Assembly: GCA_021807645.1 (NCBI GenBank)
Contig: JAKBCP010000038.1
Location: forward strand, 1-7,116
DNA length: 7,116 bases
Reading direction: 5' to 3'
From: a bacterium
Lineage (GTDB): Bacteria > Vulcanimicrobiota > Vulcanimicrobiia > Vulcanimicrobiales > Vulcanimicrobiaceae
The notes under the pieces were generated by a model that did no database searches, was not told the origin of the DNA, and was given only the letters and a program-made list of their open reading frames with translations. A program made the translations under genes and the position numbers. Below are positions 1 to 6,769 of the stretch, one piece after another (positions within the stretch are counted from its first letter, which is position 1; the number at the start of each line of letters is the position of its first letter).

Positions 1-179
1 CGATCTGCTTCGCACCCGACATCCGCGCGACGATGCGCGCGGCGGCACGCGGCGTACGCGGCGGCATCGGCGTCGCCGAGATCTGCGATGGTCGCATCGC
101 GCATGCAGCGGTCATCGAGCTCTTGACCGAGCAGCACTTGGGGACGCGCGTTACCGGCGGAGTCGTCCTCGCCGCTTAG
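1..179 (+). CDS. argB: Acetylglutamate kinase, C-terminal fragment (partial at window start)
   Basis: The frame beginning at base 3 is open from the window edge to a TAG at 177-179, giving about 58 residues. Acetylglutamate kinase phosphorylates N-acetylglutamate with ATP, the second step of arginine synthesis, in the cytoplasm. The tail reads RGVRGGIGVAEICDGR, then IAHAAVIELLTEQHLGTRVTG. It aligns with the end of ArgB, where a helix and GGV lead into the (I/V)DGR-x-PHALLLELF-(T/S)xxGxGT motif that closes the amino acid kinase fold. The family's PHA is IAHA here, and the end carries a short extension (GVVLAA). Because only the tail is visible, a related kinase such as LysZ of the AAA lysine route cannot be excluded. 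The gene converges on the minus-strand Ste24-like gene with an 11-bp gap (180-190) and no room for a separate terminator. Confidence 0.7.
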   Translation, partial: ICFAPDIRATMRAAARGVRGGIGVAEICDGRIAHAAVIELLTEQHLGTRVTGGVVLAA

Positions 180-190
180 GCACGCGAGCG

Positions 191-1471
191 CTATCGGCAG
201 GGGTCGGGGCGACCCTCGATGCGTGCGATCCGGGCGCCGAGCGGCGGGTGCGGATCGACGAAGAGGAGCGCCGCGGCGCTCGGGCAGAGCCCCTCGACCC
301 GATGATCGCCCTGCCGGACCAAGGCGCGTACTGCTGCAGCCGGGTCGTGCGTCATGGCTACTGCCGCCGCGTCGGAGGCGTAGACTGCCGAACGCCGCAT
401 CGCGAGATCGACCGGAGCGATCGCCGCGTACGCAAGCACGAGGAGTGCGGCGAGCAGCGCGACGCGGGCGAGCGGATCGTCGTCCCGACGGACCCCCAAG
501 CGCTCGGAGAGGACGACCGCGACCGAGACACCGAGCAAGACGAGCAGCAGATCGATCGTCGTACGGCGTACCGGAAGTCGCGCGGCGAGCATCGCATCGA
601 CCCGCGCGAGCAGAAAGGCGCGTTCGCGGAAAGAATAGGCCCGTTCTATCGACAGCGATGCGAGAATTTGGCGGGTCGTAAAGATTCCGACGGCGACGAT
701 GCGCTCCGAGAGCCCGGCGTAATCGGCTTGCGCGACCCGCACCGGAATCTCCCCGAGGCCGAACGATGCGGCGAGCGCGCGATTCTCGCTCGCTAATTGG
801 ACCGATCGCTCGTGATGGGGCCAGAGAACCGGGACCACGATAACCGGATAGAGCATACTGCCGACGTATGCCGCGATCGCAAGAATCGCTGCGGTCGGGA
901 GGTACCAGCGCTTCGTTCGCGCGAGCAGGCGGAAAACGACGGCGAGCAACGCGCCCCCCACGAGCATCGCGGTAATCGTTCCCAGCAGCCAGATCCACAG
1001 CCACTGCGCACCGAGTACCTCCGAGCGACCGAGATCGCGATCGAGCCGATATTGTGCGTAATTCGGAATGAGTCCGGCGAAACGAAATACGAGGACGATG
1101 CTCGCTCCCATCGCAAACTCGGCGACGGCATCACCGCGAATCGTCCGCCGCAGGAGATCGCGCAAGCGCGCGGCGTTCCCCGAATTCCAGAGGTAGAACA
1201 GCGCGAAGAACTCCGCTGCCGTTGCGATGATCCAGAACGGGAGCCGCCATCGCAGGAGCCGATGGGCCGCCGCGCTGCGCTGCGGATCGAGCAGGCGCTG
1301 AATCGGCATCGCGAGGAGGCGGCCGTCGGCGACCGCATTGAGTTGTTTGTCGAGCGCGTCGGGGCGATACTCGCGAGCGAAAACCGCGTGCGGCGCAAGA
1401 ACCAGCGCGAGAAGGAAGCACGTCACGGCGATCCGCACGATCCGGGAGCTCAACGACATAGGGCGGGGCAT
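191..1471 (-). CDS. Ste24-like (M48A) membrane protein lacking the zinc-protease active site
   Basis: This 426-residue polytopic inner-membrane protein has the CAAX prenyl protease 1/Ste24 architecture. It has an N-terminal signal or anchor (about 11-32, ending A-V-F-A before R33) and hydrophobic helices near 78-95, 118-136, 156-181, 190-217, 305-321 and 334-355. A cytosolic segment resembling the M48 catalytic region lies at about 226-300, and the C-terminal part ends in a DPHPPLGARIARIEG segment matching the M48 'HP...RI..L' tail. True Ste24 enzymes cut near prenylated or N-terminal sites using HExxH plus a downstream Glu. Here the HExxH position reads R290-V-D-A-M294 inside LLARVDAML (family: VLAHELGHY). 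The third ligand, the Glu four residues before the conserved Asp, is V363 (RRSAVYASD; family: RRxEfeAD). The frame is intact, so this looks like a pseudoprotease rather than a decayed gene. It follows the GGDEF gene by 50 bp on the same strand and is probably co-transcribed with it. ATG at 1471 was chosen for its signal-like N-terminus; no strong ribosome site is visible, and M5 (1459) is an alternative. The fold is probable; the biological role is unknown. Confidence 0.8.
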   Translation of the reverse strand: MPRPMSLSSRIVRIAVTCFLLALVLAPHAVFAREYRPDALDKQLNAVADGRLLAMPIQRLLDPQRSAAAHRLLRWRLPFWIIATAAEFFALFYLWNSGNAARLRDLLRRTIRGDAVAEFAMGASIVLVFRFAGLIPNYAQYRLDRDLGRSEVLGAQWLWIWLLGTITAMLVGGALLAVVFRLLARTKRWYLPTAAILAIAAYVGSMLYPVIVVPVLWPHHERSVQLASENRALAASFGLGEIPVRVAQADYAGLSERIVAVGIFTTRQILASLSIERAYSFRERAFLLARVDAMLAARLPVRRTTIDLLLVLLGVSVAVVLSERLGVRRDDDPLARVALLAALLVLAYAAIAPVDLAMRRSAVYASDAAAVAMTHDPAAAVRALVRQGDHRVEGLCPSAAALLFVDPHPPLGARIARIEGRPDPCR

Positions 1472-1521
1472 TCGCCGGGTATCCCGTACCGCCTCGGAGC
1501 GCGTTCTTTTTCGCTGCGAGA

Positions 1522-2598
1522 TTACCGATAGAGCGCCGTTTCTCGGCCCTCGACGGCAAAGCTCACGCGGTCCCGGCCGGCATTCTTCCCGGCGTACATC
1601 GCGCGGTCGGCCTGTTCGAGCAGCGCCGCCGCGGTTCGCGCATCGAATGGATACGCGGCTACGCCGATACTCGCAGTGACGCGTAACGGAATCCCGAAGT
1701 CATGCGCGCGCACCGCATCGCAAAATTCCTGCGCCCGCTCCACGGCAAGCGTCTTGGGAATACCGACGAGAGCCGCGCAAAACTCATCGCCGCCGTTGCG
1801 CGCGACGAAATCGGTTCGCGCGACGGCATGCACGCGCAATAACTCGGCCATCTGCTGCAATACGCGATCGCCGATTGCATGCCCGAAGGTGTCGTTCACC
1901 TCTTTGAAACGATCGGTATCGACGAACCACAGCGCGACTTTACCGCCATCGCCGTTTTCAGCCAGAGCGGTTGCGAGCCGGTCGCGGAAGGCCCGCGGCG
2001 TCAGCAGCCCGGTGAGCCCGTCGTAAAGGCTGCGGGTGCGCTCTCGTTCGCGTTCGCAGGCCAAGGCAAAGGGAGCGGCGATCTCGGCGGCGAGTGCACA
2101 GCGCCTTTCGAGCACATCGTGCGGGAGATGCTGCACGAATCCGAGGTAGAGCACCGCGACCGGAGAGCCGCGATCGAGCAGCGGAACCGCGCAGGCGCTT
2201 CGCTCGGTCGGCAATAAGGGCGGCGATTCGGGCGATGCGAATATCGCGTGCCTTGCCGCCCAGGCTTTTGCAACGAGCGCCTCGGCATCGTTCGAACGCA
2301 CGTGCATATCGATCGTATATTCGACATCGGCCCCATAGCATTGACGGCAACGCAATTCATCTCCGGCCGGAACGAAGAGCAGCGTATTCTCACCGGGCGC
2401 GCATTCCTCCGACGCACGTTCGGCATACGCGCGGACGACTGCCTCGGGTCCCTCGCGAATAGCAGCGACCGCTGCCCGAAGCAACGGCATCGCGTCGATC
2501 GGGGCAACATCGATTCCGCACGCTCTCCGAGCGGACGGCAGTCGAATGCCGATGCTTGCCAGGAGCGCGGGGGCACTCCCGAAAAAGATGCTCGTCAT
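1522..2598 (-). CDS. Diguanylate cyclase with N-terminal GAF-like sensor domain (GGDEF)
   Basis: The protein is predicted to make cyclic di-GMP from two GTP in the cytoplasm. Starting at 2598 it has 358 residues. Residues about 39-179 look like a GAF domain: a Cys-rich LRCRQCYG stretch (C84, C87), a helix, then RSACAVPLLDRGSPVAVLYLG, a pattern typical of GAF strands. A charged linker helix (RERERTRS, about 183-190) leads to YDGLTGL (about 192-198) and a complete GGDEF domain. The domain has FVDTDRFKEVNDTFGHAIGD (225-244, metal and GTP residues), an intact GGDEF active site at 269-273, and the late segments ASIGVAAYP and ADRAMYAGKNAGRDRV. The RxxD inhibitory site normally just before GGDEF is not met (ARTD: Arg one position off), so classical product inhibition is probably absent. 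There is no membrane segment. The frame stays open to 2826, but that extension is Arg/Ser-rich and antisense to the divergent gene. The ATG at 2598 has GGAGG four bases upstream and was preferred. The sensed ligand is unknown. Confidence 0.9.
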   Translation of the reverse strand: MTSIFFGSAPALLASIGIRLPSARRACGIDVAPIDAMPLLRAAVAAIREGPEAVVRAYAERASEECAPGENTLLFVPAGDELRCRQCYGADVEYTIDMHVRSNDAEALVAKAWAARHAIFASPESPPLLPTERSACAVPLLDRGSPVAVLYLGFVQHLPHDVLERRCALAAEIAAPFALACERERERTRSLYDGLTGLLTPRAFRDRLATALAENGDGGKVALWFVDTDRFKEVNDTFGHAIGDRVLQQMAELLRVHAVARTDFVARNGGDEFCAALVGIPKTLAVERAQEFCDAVRAHDFGIPLRVTASIGVAAYPFDARTAAALLEQADRAMYAGKNAGRDRVSFAVEGRETALYR

Positions 2599-4012
2599 GC
2601 AGCCTCCGATGCACGACGTTCCCGGCAGCGGGGCGAACCAGACATCTCTGCGCGACGACCTTCGCCGTGCCAACCAGGAAGCGCTGCGCTTGCGTTCGAT
2701 CGGGGATCTCCGCGGAGCGCTCGCAGTCCTCGATACGGCGAGCGAGCAATCACCGCCCGTCGCCGAGATTTTTTCGAATCGAGGTTTCATCGCTGCCGAG
2801 CTCGGAGATCGCGAGCGCGCCCGCACGTCGTATGCACGCGCCGTTGATCTCGACCCACACCTGCTCGCCGCACGCCTCGGCTACGGCGCCGAACTCTATG
2901 CGGTCGGCGATCTCGAGGGAGCGCGTTCGCAGTATCGCCTCGCACTCGGGATCGACGAAGAGAATCTCGTCGCCCATTTAGCGATGTACGAACTCGAGCT
3001 TCAACTCGGGAACCGCGCAAAAGCGCTCGCCCATCAGAAACGCGCCCTCGCAGTACGGCAACTCTTCAGCGCGATTGCGCCGCAAGAACGGCGAAAGATT
3101 CTAGCACTCTGCGCTCCGGGCGACTGGTTCGCCAATACACCGGTCGAGTATCTCGTCGATCGCGAAACGACGACGCTTCACAAACTTTTTCTGACGACGC
3201 CCGAAAAGCTCGCCGCTCTTCAGCTCCCGGAGTACGATGCGCTCTTCAACGCAATCGGGGAATCGAGCGAGAACGTCGAGGTGCTTTTGCTTGCCGAGCT
3301 CGTCGCCAAGATGCTCGGCCGCCCGATTCTCAACGATCCGCTACGCGTCCTCGAGACCAACCGGGTTCGTTGCGCGCGGCTCGCTTCGCACATCGCGGGC
3401 TGCAACGCTCCCGAAACGGTCGAGCGAGCGCGACCGGCATTGCAAGGTGAATCGATCGATCGCCCGACCATCGTTCGCCCGATCGATTCGCACGCCGGCA
3501 AGGGCGCCCGCCTCGTCGGCAGCTCAGGCGAGTTACAGGCTTACCTCAACGAAACCGAGGGCGAGCGCTTCTTTCTCACGCCGTGGGTCGATTATGCTTC
3601 CCCCGACGGGTATTTTCGGAAGTATCGTTTGGTCGCCGTCGCCGGCGAGATCTTTCCGTATCATCTCGCCATTTCTTCGAACTGGATGGTGCATTACTAC
3701 AGTTCGGAGATGAAAGCCGAGCAGTGGATGCGCGACGAGGAGCGACGCTTCCTCGAAGACTGGCGCGCGGTTTTCCCCGCGACGGCGGCGAGCGCCCTCG
3801 AGCGACTCACCGAATCGTTGGCTCTTGAGTACGTCGGGTTCGATTGTTCGATCGACCGGGACGGAAAGTTGCTGTTTTTCGAGGCTGACCCCGCGATCAT
3901 CGTTCATCTTACCGACGACCGCGAGATTTTCGGTTATAAATACGAGCACGTTCCAAAAATATTTCGCGCATTCGAACGCTTGATCGATCGGCAACATGCT
4001 CGACCCGCGTGA
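2597..4012 (+). CDS. TPR-repeat protein fused to an ATP-grasp carboxylate-amine ligase domain
   Basis: This is a cytoplasmic two-part protein of 471 residues with the start used here. Residues about 16-155 hold four TPR-like helix pairs, for example GDRERARTSYARAVDLDP and GDLEGARSQYRLALGIDE, a protein-binding scaffold. After a linker, a pre-ATP-grasp segment contains PEYDALFNAIGES and GRPILNDPLRVLETNR, like the 'N.P..v..T.R' entry of glutathione synthetase/RimK-type enzymes. Then come the ATP-binding VRPIDSHAGKGARLVG (about 293-308), DGYFRKYRLVAVAGEIFPYH (338-357) and the metal-binding FFEADP, with E429 and D431 standing where the family often has E and N. Such enzymes activate a carboxylate as acyl phosphate and join it to an amine; the substrates here cannot be read from sequence. 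The end overlaps the decarboxylase start by 17 bp, implying coupling. The start is uncertain: ATGs at 2546, 2552, 2588, 2597 and 2609 are in frame and none has a good ribosome site. TTG at 2690, with AGGAAG upstream, would delete the first TPR. Confidence 0.85.
   Translation: MQPPMHDVPGSGANQTSLRDDLRRANQEALRLRSIGDLRGALAVLDTASEQSPPVAEIFSNRGFIAAELGDRERARTSYARAVDLDPHLLAARLGYGAELYAVGDLEGARSQYRLALGIDEENLVAHLAMYELELQLGNRAKALAHQKRALAVRQLFSAIAPQERRKILALCAPGDWFANTPVEYLVDRETTTLHKLFLTTPEKLAALQLPEYDALFNAIGESSENVEVLLLAELVAKMLGRPILNDPLRVLETNRVRCARLASHIAGCNAPETVERARPALQGESIDRPTIVRPIDSHAGKGARLVGSSGELQAYLNETEGERFFLTPWVDYASPDGYFRKYRLVAVAGEIFPYHLAISSNWMVHYYSSEMKAEQWMRDEERRFLEDWRAVFPATAASALERLTESLALEYVGFDCSIDRDGKLLFFEADPAIIVHLTDDREIFGYKYEHVPKIFRAFERLIDRQHARPA
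2603..2607 (-). promoter_or_regulatory. Shine-Dalgarno GGAGG of the GGDEF gene
   Basis: On the minus strand GGAGG is followed by CTGC and then ATG (2598-2596). This strong match decides the start of the diguanylate cyclase gene against the longer open frame. It lies within the 5' end of the divergent TPR/ATP-grasp gene if that gene starts at or before 2597. The spacing of four bases is slightly short but usable. Confidence 0.65.
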
Positions 4013-5447
4013 TTGGGAGGCGTTTCGCGCGGCGGCCCATCGCGCGCTCGACGACGCCGTCGATTTTCTCCGCGATGTACGCGAGCGCCCCGCGTGGCAA
4101 GAGATGCCCGATAGCGCGAAGGAGCGGCTGCGCGAACCGCTTCCAAGCGCGCCGAGCGACTTCGCCGATGTGTACCAAACATTCGTAGAGAACATTCTCC
4201 CGTACACCGGGGGGAATATTCATCCGCGATTTTTCGGCTGGGTGCAGGGCACCGGGACGCCGAGCGGGGCGATCGCCGAGATGCTCGCTGCAACGATGAA
4301 CTCCAACGTCGGCGGACGCAACCACGGAGCGGTTTACGTCGAGCGTCAGGTCGTCGCGTGGTCGCGCGATCTTTTCGCCTTCCCGCCTGAATCATCGGGC
4401 GTCCTCACCACCGGCGCATCCGAGGCGAACCTCATCGGCGTCCTCGTCGCACGAACGCGTGCTTTGGGTGGTGAGGTGCGCGAACGCGGCATCGACCCGC
4501 AACGCGCCCGCATCACCGGGTATGCATCGGCCGCGACCCACGGTTGCGTTCGCCGGGCATTCGAGATCGCCGGAATCGGCAGCGAGGCGCTCCGCATTCT
4601 TCCCACCGATACGCACCAAAGAATCGACACCGTGGCGCTTCGAGCGGCGATCGCCGAGGATCGCGCGGTAGGTGCGCACCCATTCCTGATCGTCGCCAAT
4701 GCCGGAACGGTCGATGTCGGAGCGATCGATCCGCTCGATGAGCTCGCTTCGATCGCACGCGACGAGGGCTGCCACCTTCACGTCGACGGCGCATTCGGCG
4801 CGCTCGCGATTCTCTCCGACAGTCTTCGCGGACGGCTGCGCGGCATCGAGCGCGCCGATTCGATCGCCTTCGATTTTCACAAGTGGGCACACGCGCCGTA
4901 CGATGTCGGCTGCGTGCTCGTTCGCGACGGCGAGGCGCATCGCGCAACCTTCGCCTCCGAGGGTCCCTACTTAACGCGTATGACGCGTGGGCTCGCGAGT
5001 GCGACTCCCTGGTTCACCGACTATACCCCCGAGCTCTCCCGTTCTTTCCGGGCGCTCAAGGTGTGGTTTACGTTGAAAGAGCAGGGGAGCGATCGAATCG
5101 CCGCTGCAATCGAACGCAACGTCGAACAGGCACGCGCGCTCGGCGCGGAGATCGATGCGGATTCCCGTTTCGAACTGCTCGCTCCGGTACAACTAAACGT
5201 CGTCTGCTTTCGCTATCGCCCCGCCGAACTCGGTGAATCCGCCCTCGATGCTGTAAATGACGAGTTGGTGATTCGAATTCAGGAGAGCGGGGTTGCCGTT
5301 CTCTCCTCGACGAGCATCGGCGGGAAACGAGCGCTCCGCGCCTGTTTCGTCAACCATCGGACGACCGAGGAAGACGTACGCATTCTCTTCGCCGGAATCC
5401 GCGAGCTCGGCGAGCGCCTCATCGGTGAAGGCGCGCTCGACGCCTAA
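3996..5447 (+). CDS. PLP-dependent group II amino acid decarboxylase (aromatic/glutamate decarboxylase-like)
   Basis: This 483-residue fold-type I PLP enzyme is predicted to remove the alpha-carboxyl of an amino acid to give an amine and CO2. The family landmarks appear in order: HPRFFGWVQGTGTPSG (76-91), substrate side; MNSN (101-104); TTGASEANL (138-146), phosphate binding; H182 in ATHGCVRRAF, the ring-stacking His; NAGTVDVGAIDPL (235-247); HVDGAFGAL with D264, which pairs with the pyridine nitrogen; and FHKW with K296, the Schiff-base lysine. Y343 in TDYTPELSRSFRALKVWF lies where aromatic amino acid decarboxylases carry the protonating Tyr, so true decarboxylation is favoured over aldehyde-forming chemistry. 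The full length fits the family (about 470-500). The substrate (aromatic, aspartate, glutamate or other) cannot be assigned. The ATG lies inside the end of the ATP-grasp gene with no clear ribosome site, which fits translational coupling. The stop overlaps the glmU stop on the other strand. Confidence 0.92.
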   Translation: MLDPRDWEAFRAAAHRALDDAVDFLRDVRERPAWQEMPDSAKERLREPLPSAPSDFADVYQTFVENILPYTGGNIHPRFFGWVQGTGTPSGAIAEMLAATMNSNVGGRNHGAVYVERQVVAWSRDLFAFPPESSGVLTTGASEANLIGVLVARTRALGGEVRERGIDPQRARITGYASAATHGCVRRAFEIAGIGSEALRILPTDTHQRIDTVALRAAIAEDRAVGAHPFLIVANAGTVDVGAIDPLDELASIARDEGCHLHVDGAFGALAILSDSLRGRLRGIERADSIAFDFHKWAHAPYDVGCVLVRDGEAHRATFASEGPYLTRMTRGLASATPWFTDYTPELSRSFRALKVWFTLKEQGSDRIAAAIERNVEQARALGAEIDADSRFELLAPVQLNVVCFRYRPAELGESALDAVNDELVIRIQESGVAVLSSTSIGGKRALRACFVNHRTTEEDVRILFAGIRELGERLIGEGALDA

Positions 5448-6769
5448 GGTAGTGGTCGCGCGGGGTTCCCCGCAACTCGACCGCCCGGTTCGATATCTTT
5501 GGTTACCACGCTGCCGGCACCCGTCAATGCTCCGTCGCCGATCGTGCGCGGGGCAACGATCGAGGTGTTCGAGCCGATCGAAACCCGCTTGCCGATCGTC
5601 GTGCGATGCTTGGCTTTCCCGTCATAATTGCAGGTGATCGTTCCGGCCCCGATGTTGCTCTCTTCTCCGATCTCCGCGTCGCCGATATAGGAGAGATGCG
5701 CGGATTTCGCCCCGCGCTCGTAGCGCGAGTTTTTAATTTCGACGAAGTTTCCGACGCGATTCTCGCCGACGAGAACGGCGTGCCCGCGCACGTGCGCGAA
5801 TGGCCCGACCGTCGAGCCGCTACCGATCTCGCTTTCGACGACGACGCTCTCGCGAACGGTCACATCGTCGCCGATGCAGGCCGCGGAAATTCTCGCATGC
5901 GGCCCGATCGTACAACGGGCGCCGATGCTCGATAGCATCGAGATCGTGGTACCCGGATAGATGACGGTATCCGCCCCGATGCTCAACTCGGGCTCGAGGT
6001 AGGTCGTCCTCGGGTCGATAATCGTGACTCCCGCGAGCATGTGCTGCCGACAAAGACGGTCGTTCAACGCGGCACGCGCGCGCGCCAGCTCGCTGCGATC
6101 GTTGACGCCGAGAACCTCTTCGAAATCCTCGGAGAGGAGCGGAACGGCGGCGCGCCCCGACTCGGCAAAGAACGCGATCGCGTCGGTCAAGTAGTACTCG
6201 CCCTGCGCATTCTCGTTCCGCAAACGCGAGATCGCCTCGCGAAGGCGCCCCTCCGGAAACGCATATATGCCCGCGTTCATCTCGTCGATGGCACGCTCGC
6301 TCTCGCTTGCATCGCGCACTTCGACGATCCGCGTGACGCGATTTCCCGAACGGACGACCCGACCGAAATTCGACGGCAGCGGCATCCGCGCGGTCACGAG
6401 CGAGACCTCGCCTTCATTGCCGGCGGCGAGAACGGCTGCGAGCGTTTCGGCGCGTACGAGCGGCATATCGCCGTTGGTAACGAGCACGCGCGCCTCCGGC
6501 CGCGGCTCCATCGCCGCTAACGCGACTTGGACGGCGTGCCCGGTGCCGAGTTGCTCGCTTTGAATCACGGTGCGAACGTTCATCGCGCGCACGTGCGGGT
6601 CGAGCTCCTCGTTCGTCACCACGACGATCTCTTCGATGCCCGCGCCGCGAAGCGCCGCGAGCGCAAACCAGAGCATCGGCCGTCCGCACAACTCATGCAG
6701 AACCTTCGGCCGCGCGCTCTTCATGCGCGTACCCTTTCCCGCTGCAAGAAGGATCGCTCGTGCGTTCAC
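5444..6769 (-). CDS. glmU: Bifunctional GlmU: glucosamine-1-phosphate N-acetyltransferase / GlcNAc-1-P uridylyltransferase
   Basis: GlmU makes UDP-GlcNAc for peptidoglycan and lipopolysaccharide: it acetylates GlcN-1-P with acetyl-CoA, then joins the product to UTP. The N-terminal nucleotidyltransferase shows ILLAAGKGTRM (6-16) with K22 in ARPKVL, QLGTGHA, NGDMPL (D101) and MNAGIYAF. The C-terminal left-handed beta-helix (from about 250) shows hexapeptide repeats and the acetyltransferase residues R328, K346 (EIKNS), H358 (AHLSYIGDAEIG) and Y382 (CNYDGKAKH). All key residues are present. It has 441 residues, slightly shorter than usual because it stops soon after GNPARPLP. The start is GTG at 6769, overlapping the gltX TGA as GTGA with GGAG eight bases upstream. 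A longer in-frame opening to 7030 runs through gltX and is Arg-rich noise. It is translationally coupled to gltX. No terminator is visible at the 3' end, where the stop overlaps the decarboxylase stop. Confidence 0.97.
   Translation of the reverse strand: MNARAILLAAGKGTRMKSARPKVLHELCGRPMLWFALAALRGAGIEEIVVVTNEELDPHVRAMNVRTVIQSEQLGTGHAVQVALAAMEPRPEARVLVTNGDMPLVRAETLAAVLAAGNEGEVSLVTARMPLPSNFGRVVRSGNRVTRIVEVRDASESERAIDEMNAGIYAFPEGRLREAISRLRNENAQGEYYLTDAIAFFAESGRAAVPLLSEDFEEVLGVNDRSELARARAALNDRLCRQHMLAGVTIIDPRTTYLEPELSIGADTVIYPGTTISMLSSIGARCTIGPHARISAACIGDDVTVRESVVVESEIGSGSTVGPFAHVRGHAVLVGENRVGNFVEIKNSRYERGAKSAHLSYIGDAEIGEESNIGAGTITCNYDGKAKHRTTIGKRVSIGSNTSIVAPRTIGDGALTGAGSVVTKDIEPGGRVAGNPARPLP

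Noticed and set aside
248..796. Plus-strand open frame of 182 codons
   Set aside because: It is antisense to the C-terminal half of the Ste24-like gene, with highly charged low-information sequence and no family resemblance.
1476..1486. Short inverted repeat CGGG-TAT-CCCG between the GGDEF and Ste24-like genes
   Set aside because: The stem is four base pairs with no following T-run in the direction of transcription. It is too small to call a terminator or operator.
797..1531. Plus-strand open frame of 244 codons opposite the Ste24-like gene
   Set aside because: The composition is Arg/Glu/His-rich and charged with no recognisable motif, while the minus-strand frame shows membrane helices and M48 signatures. 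It is typical antisense opening in GC-rich DNA.
2610..2680. TTGGCA on the minus strand as a -35 box for the GGDEF gene
   Set aside because: The -10 position 18 bases downstream (AGAGAT) is a poor match, so no promoter is claimed.
2599..2826. N-terminal extension of the GGDEF frame (76 extra residues)
   Set aside because: It is Arg/Ser-rich with no domain, antisense to the TPR region of the ATP-grasp gene, and the ATG at 2598 has a GGAGG site. It is a shadow of the opposite-strand gene.
3533..4207. Minus-strand open frame of 224 codons
   Set aside because: It is antisense to the ATP-grasp domain and decarboxylase start, both of which have clear family motifs.
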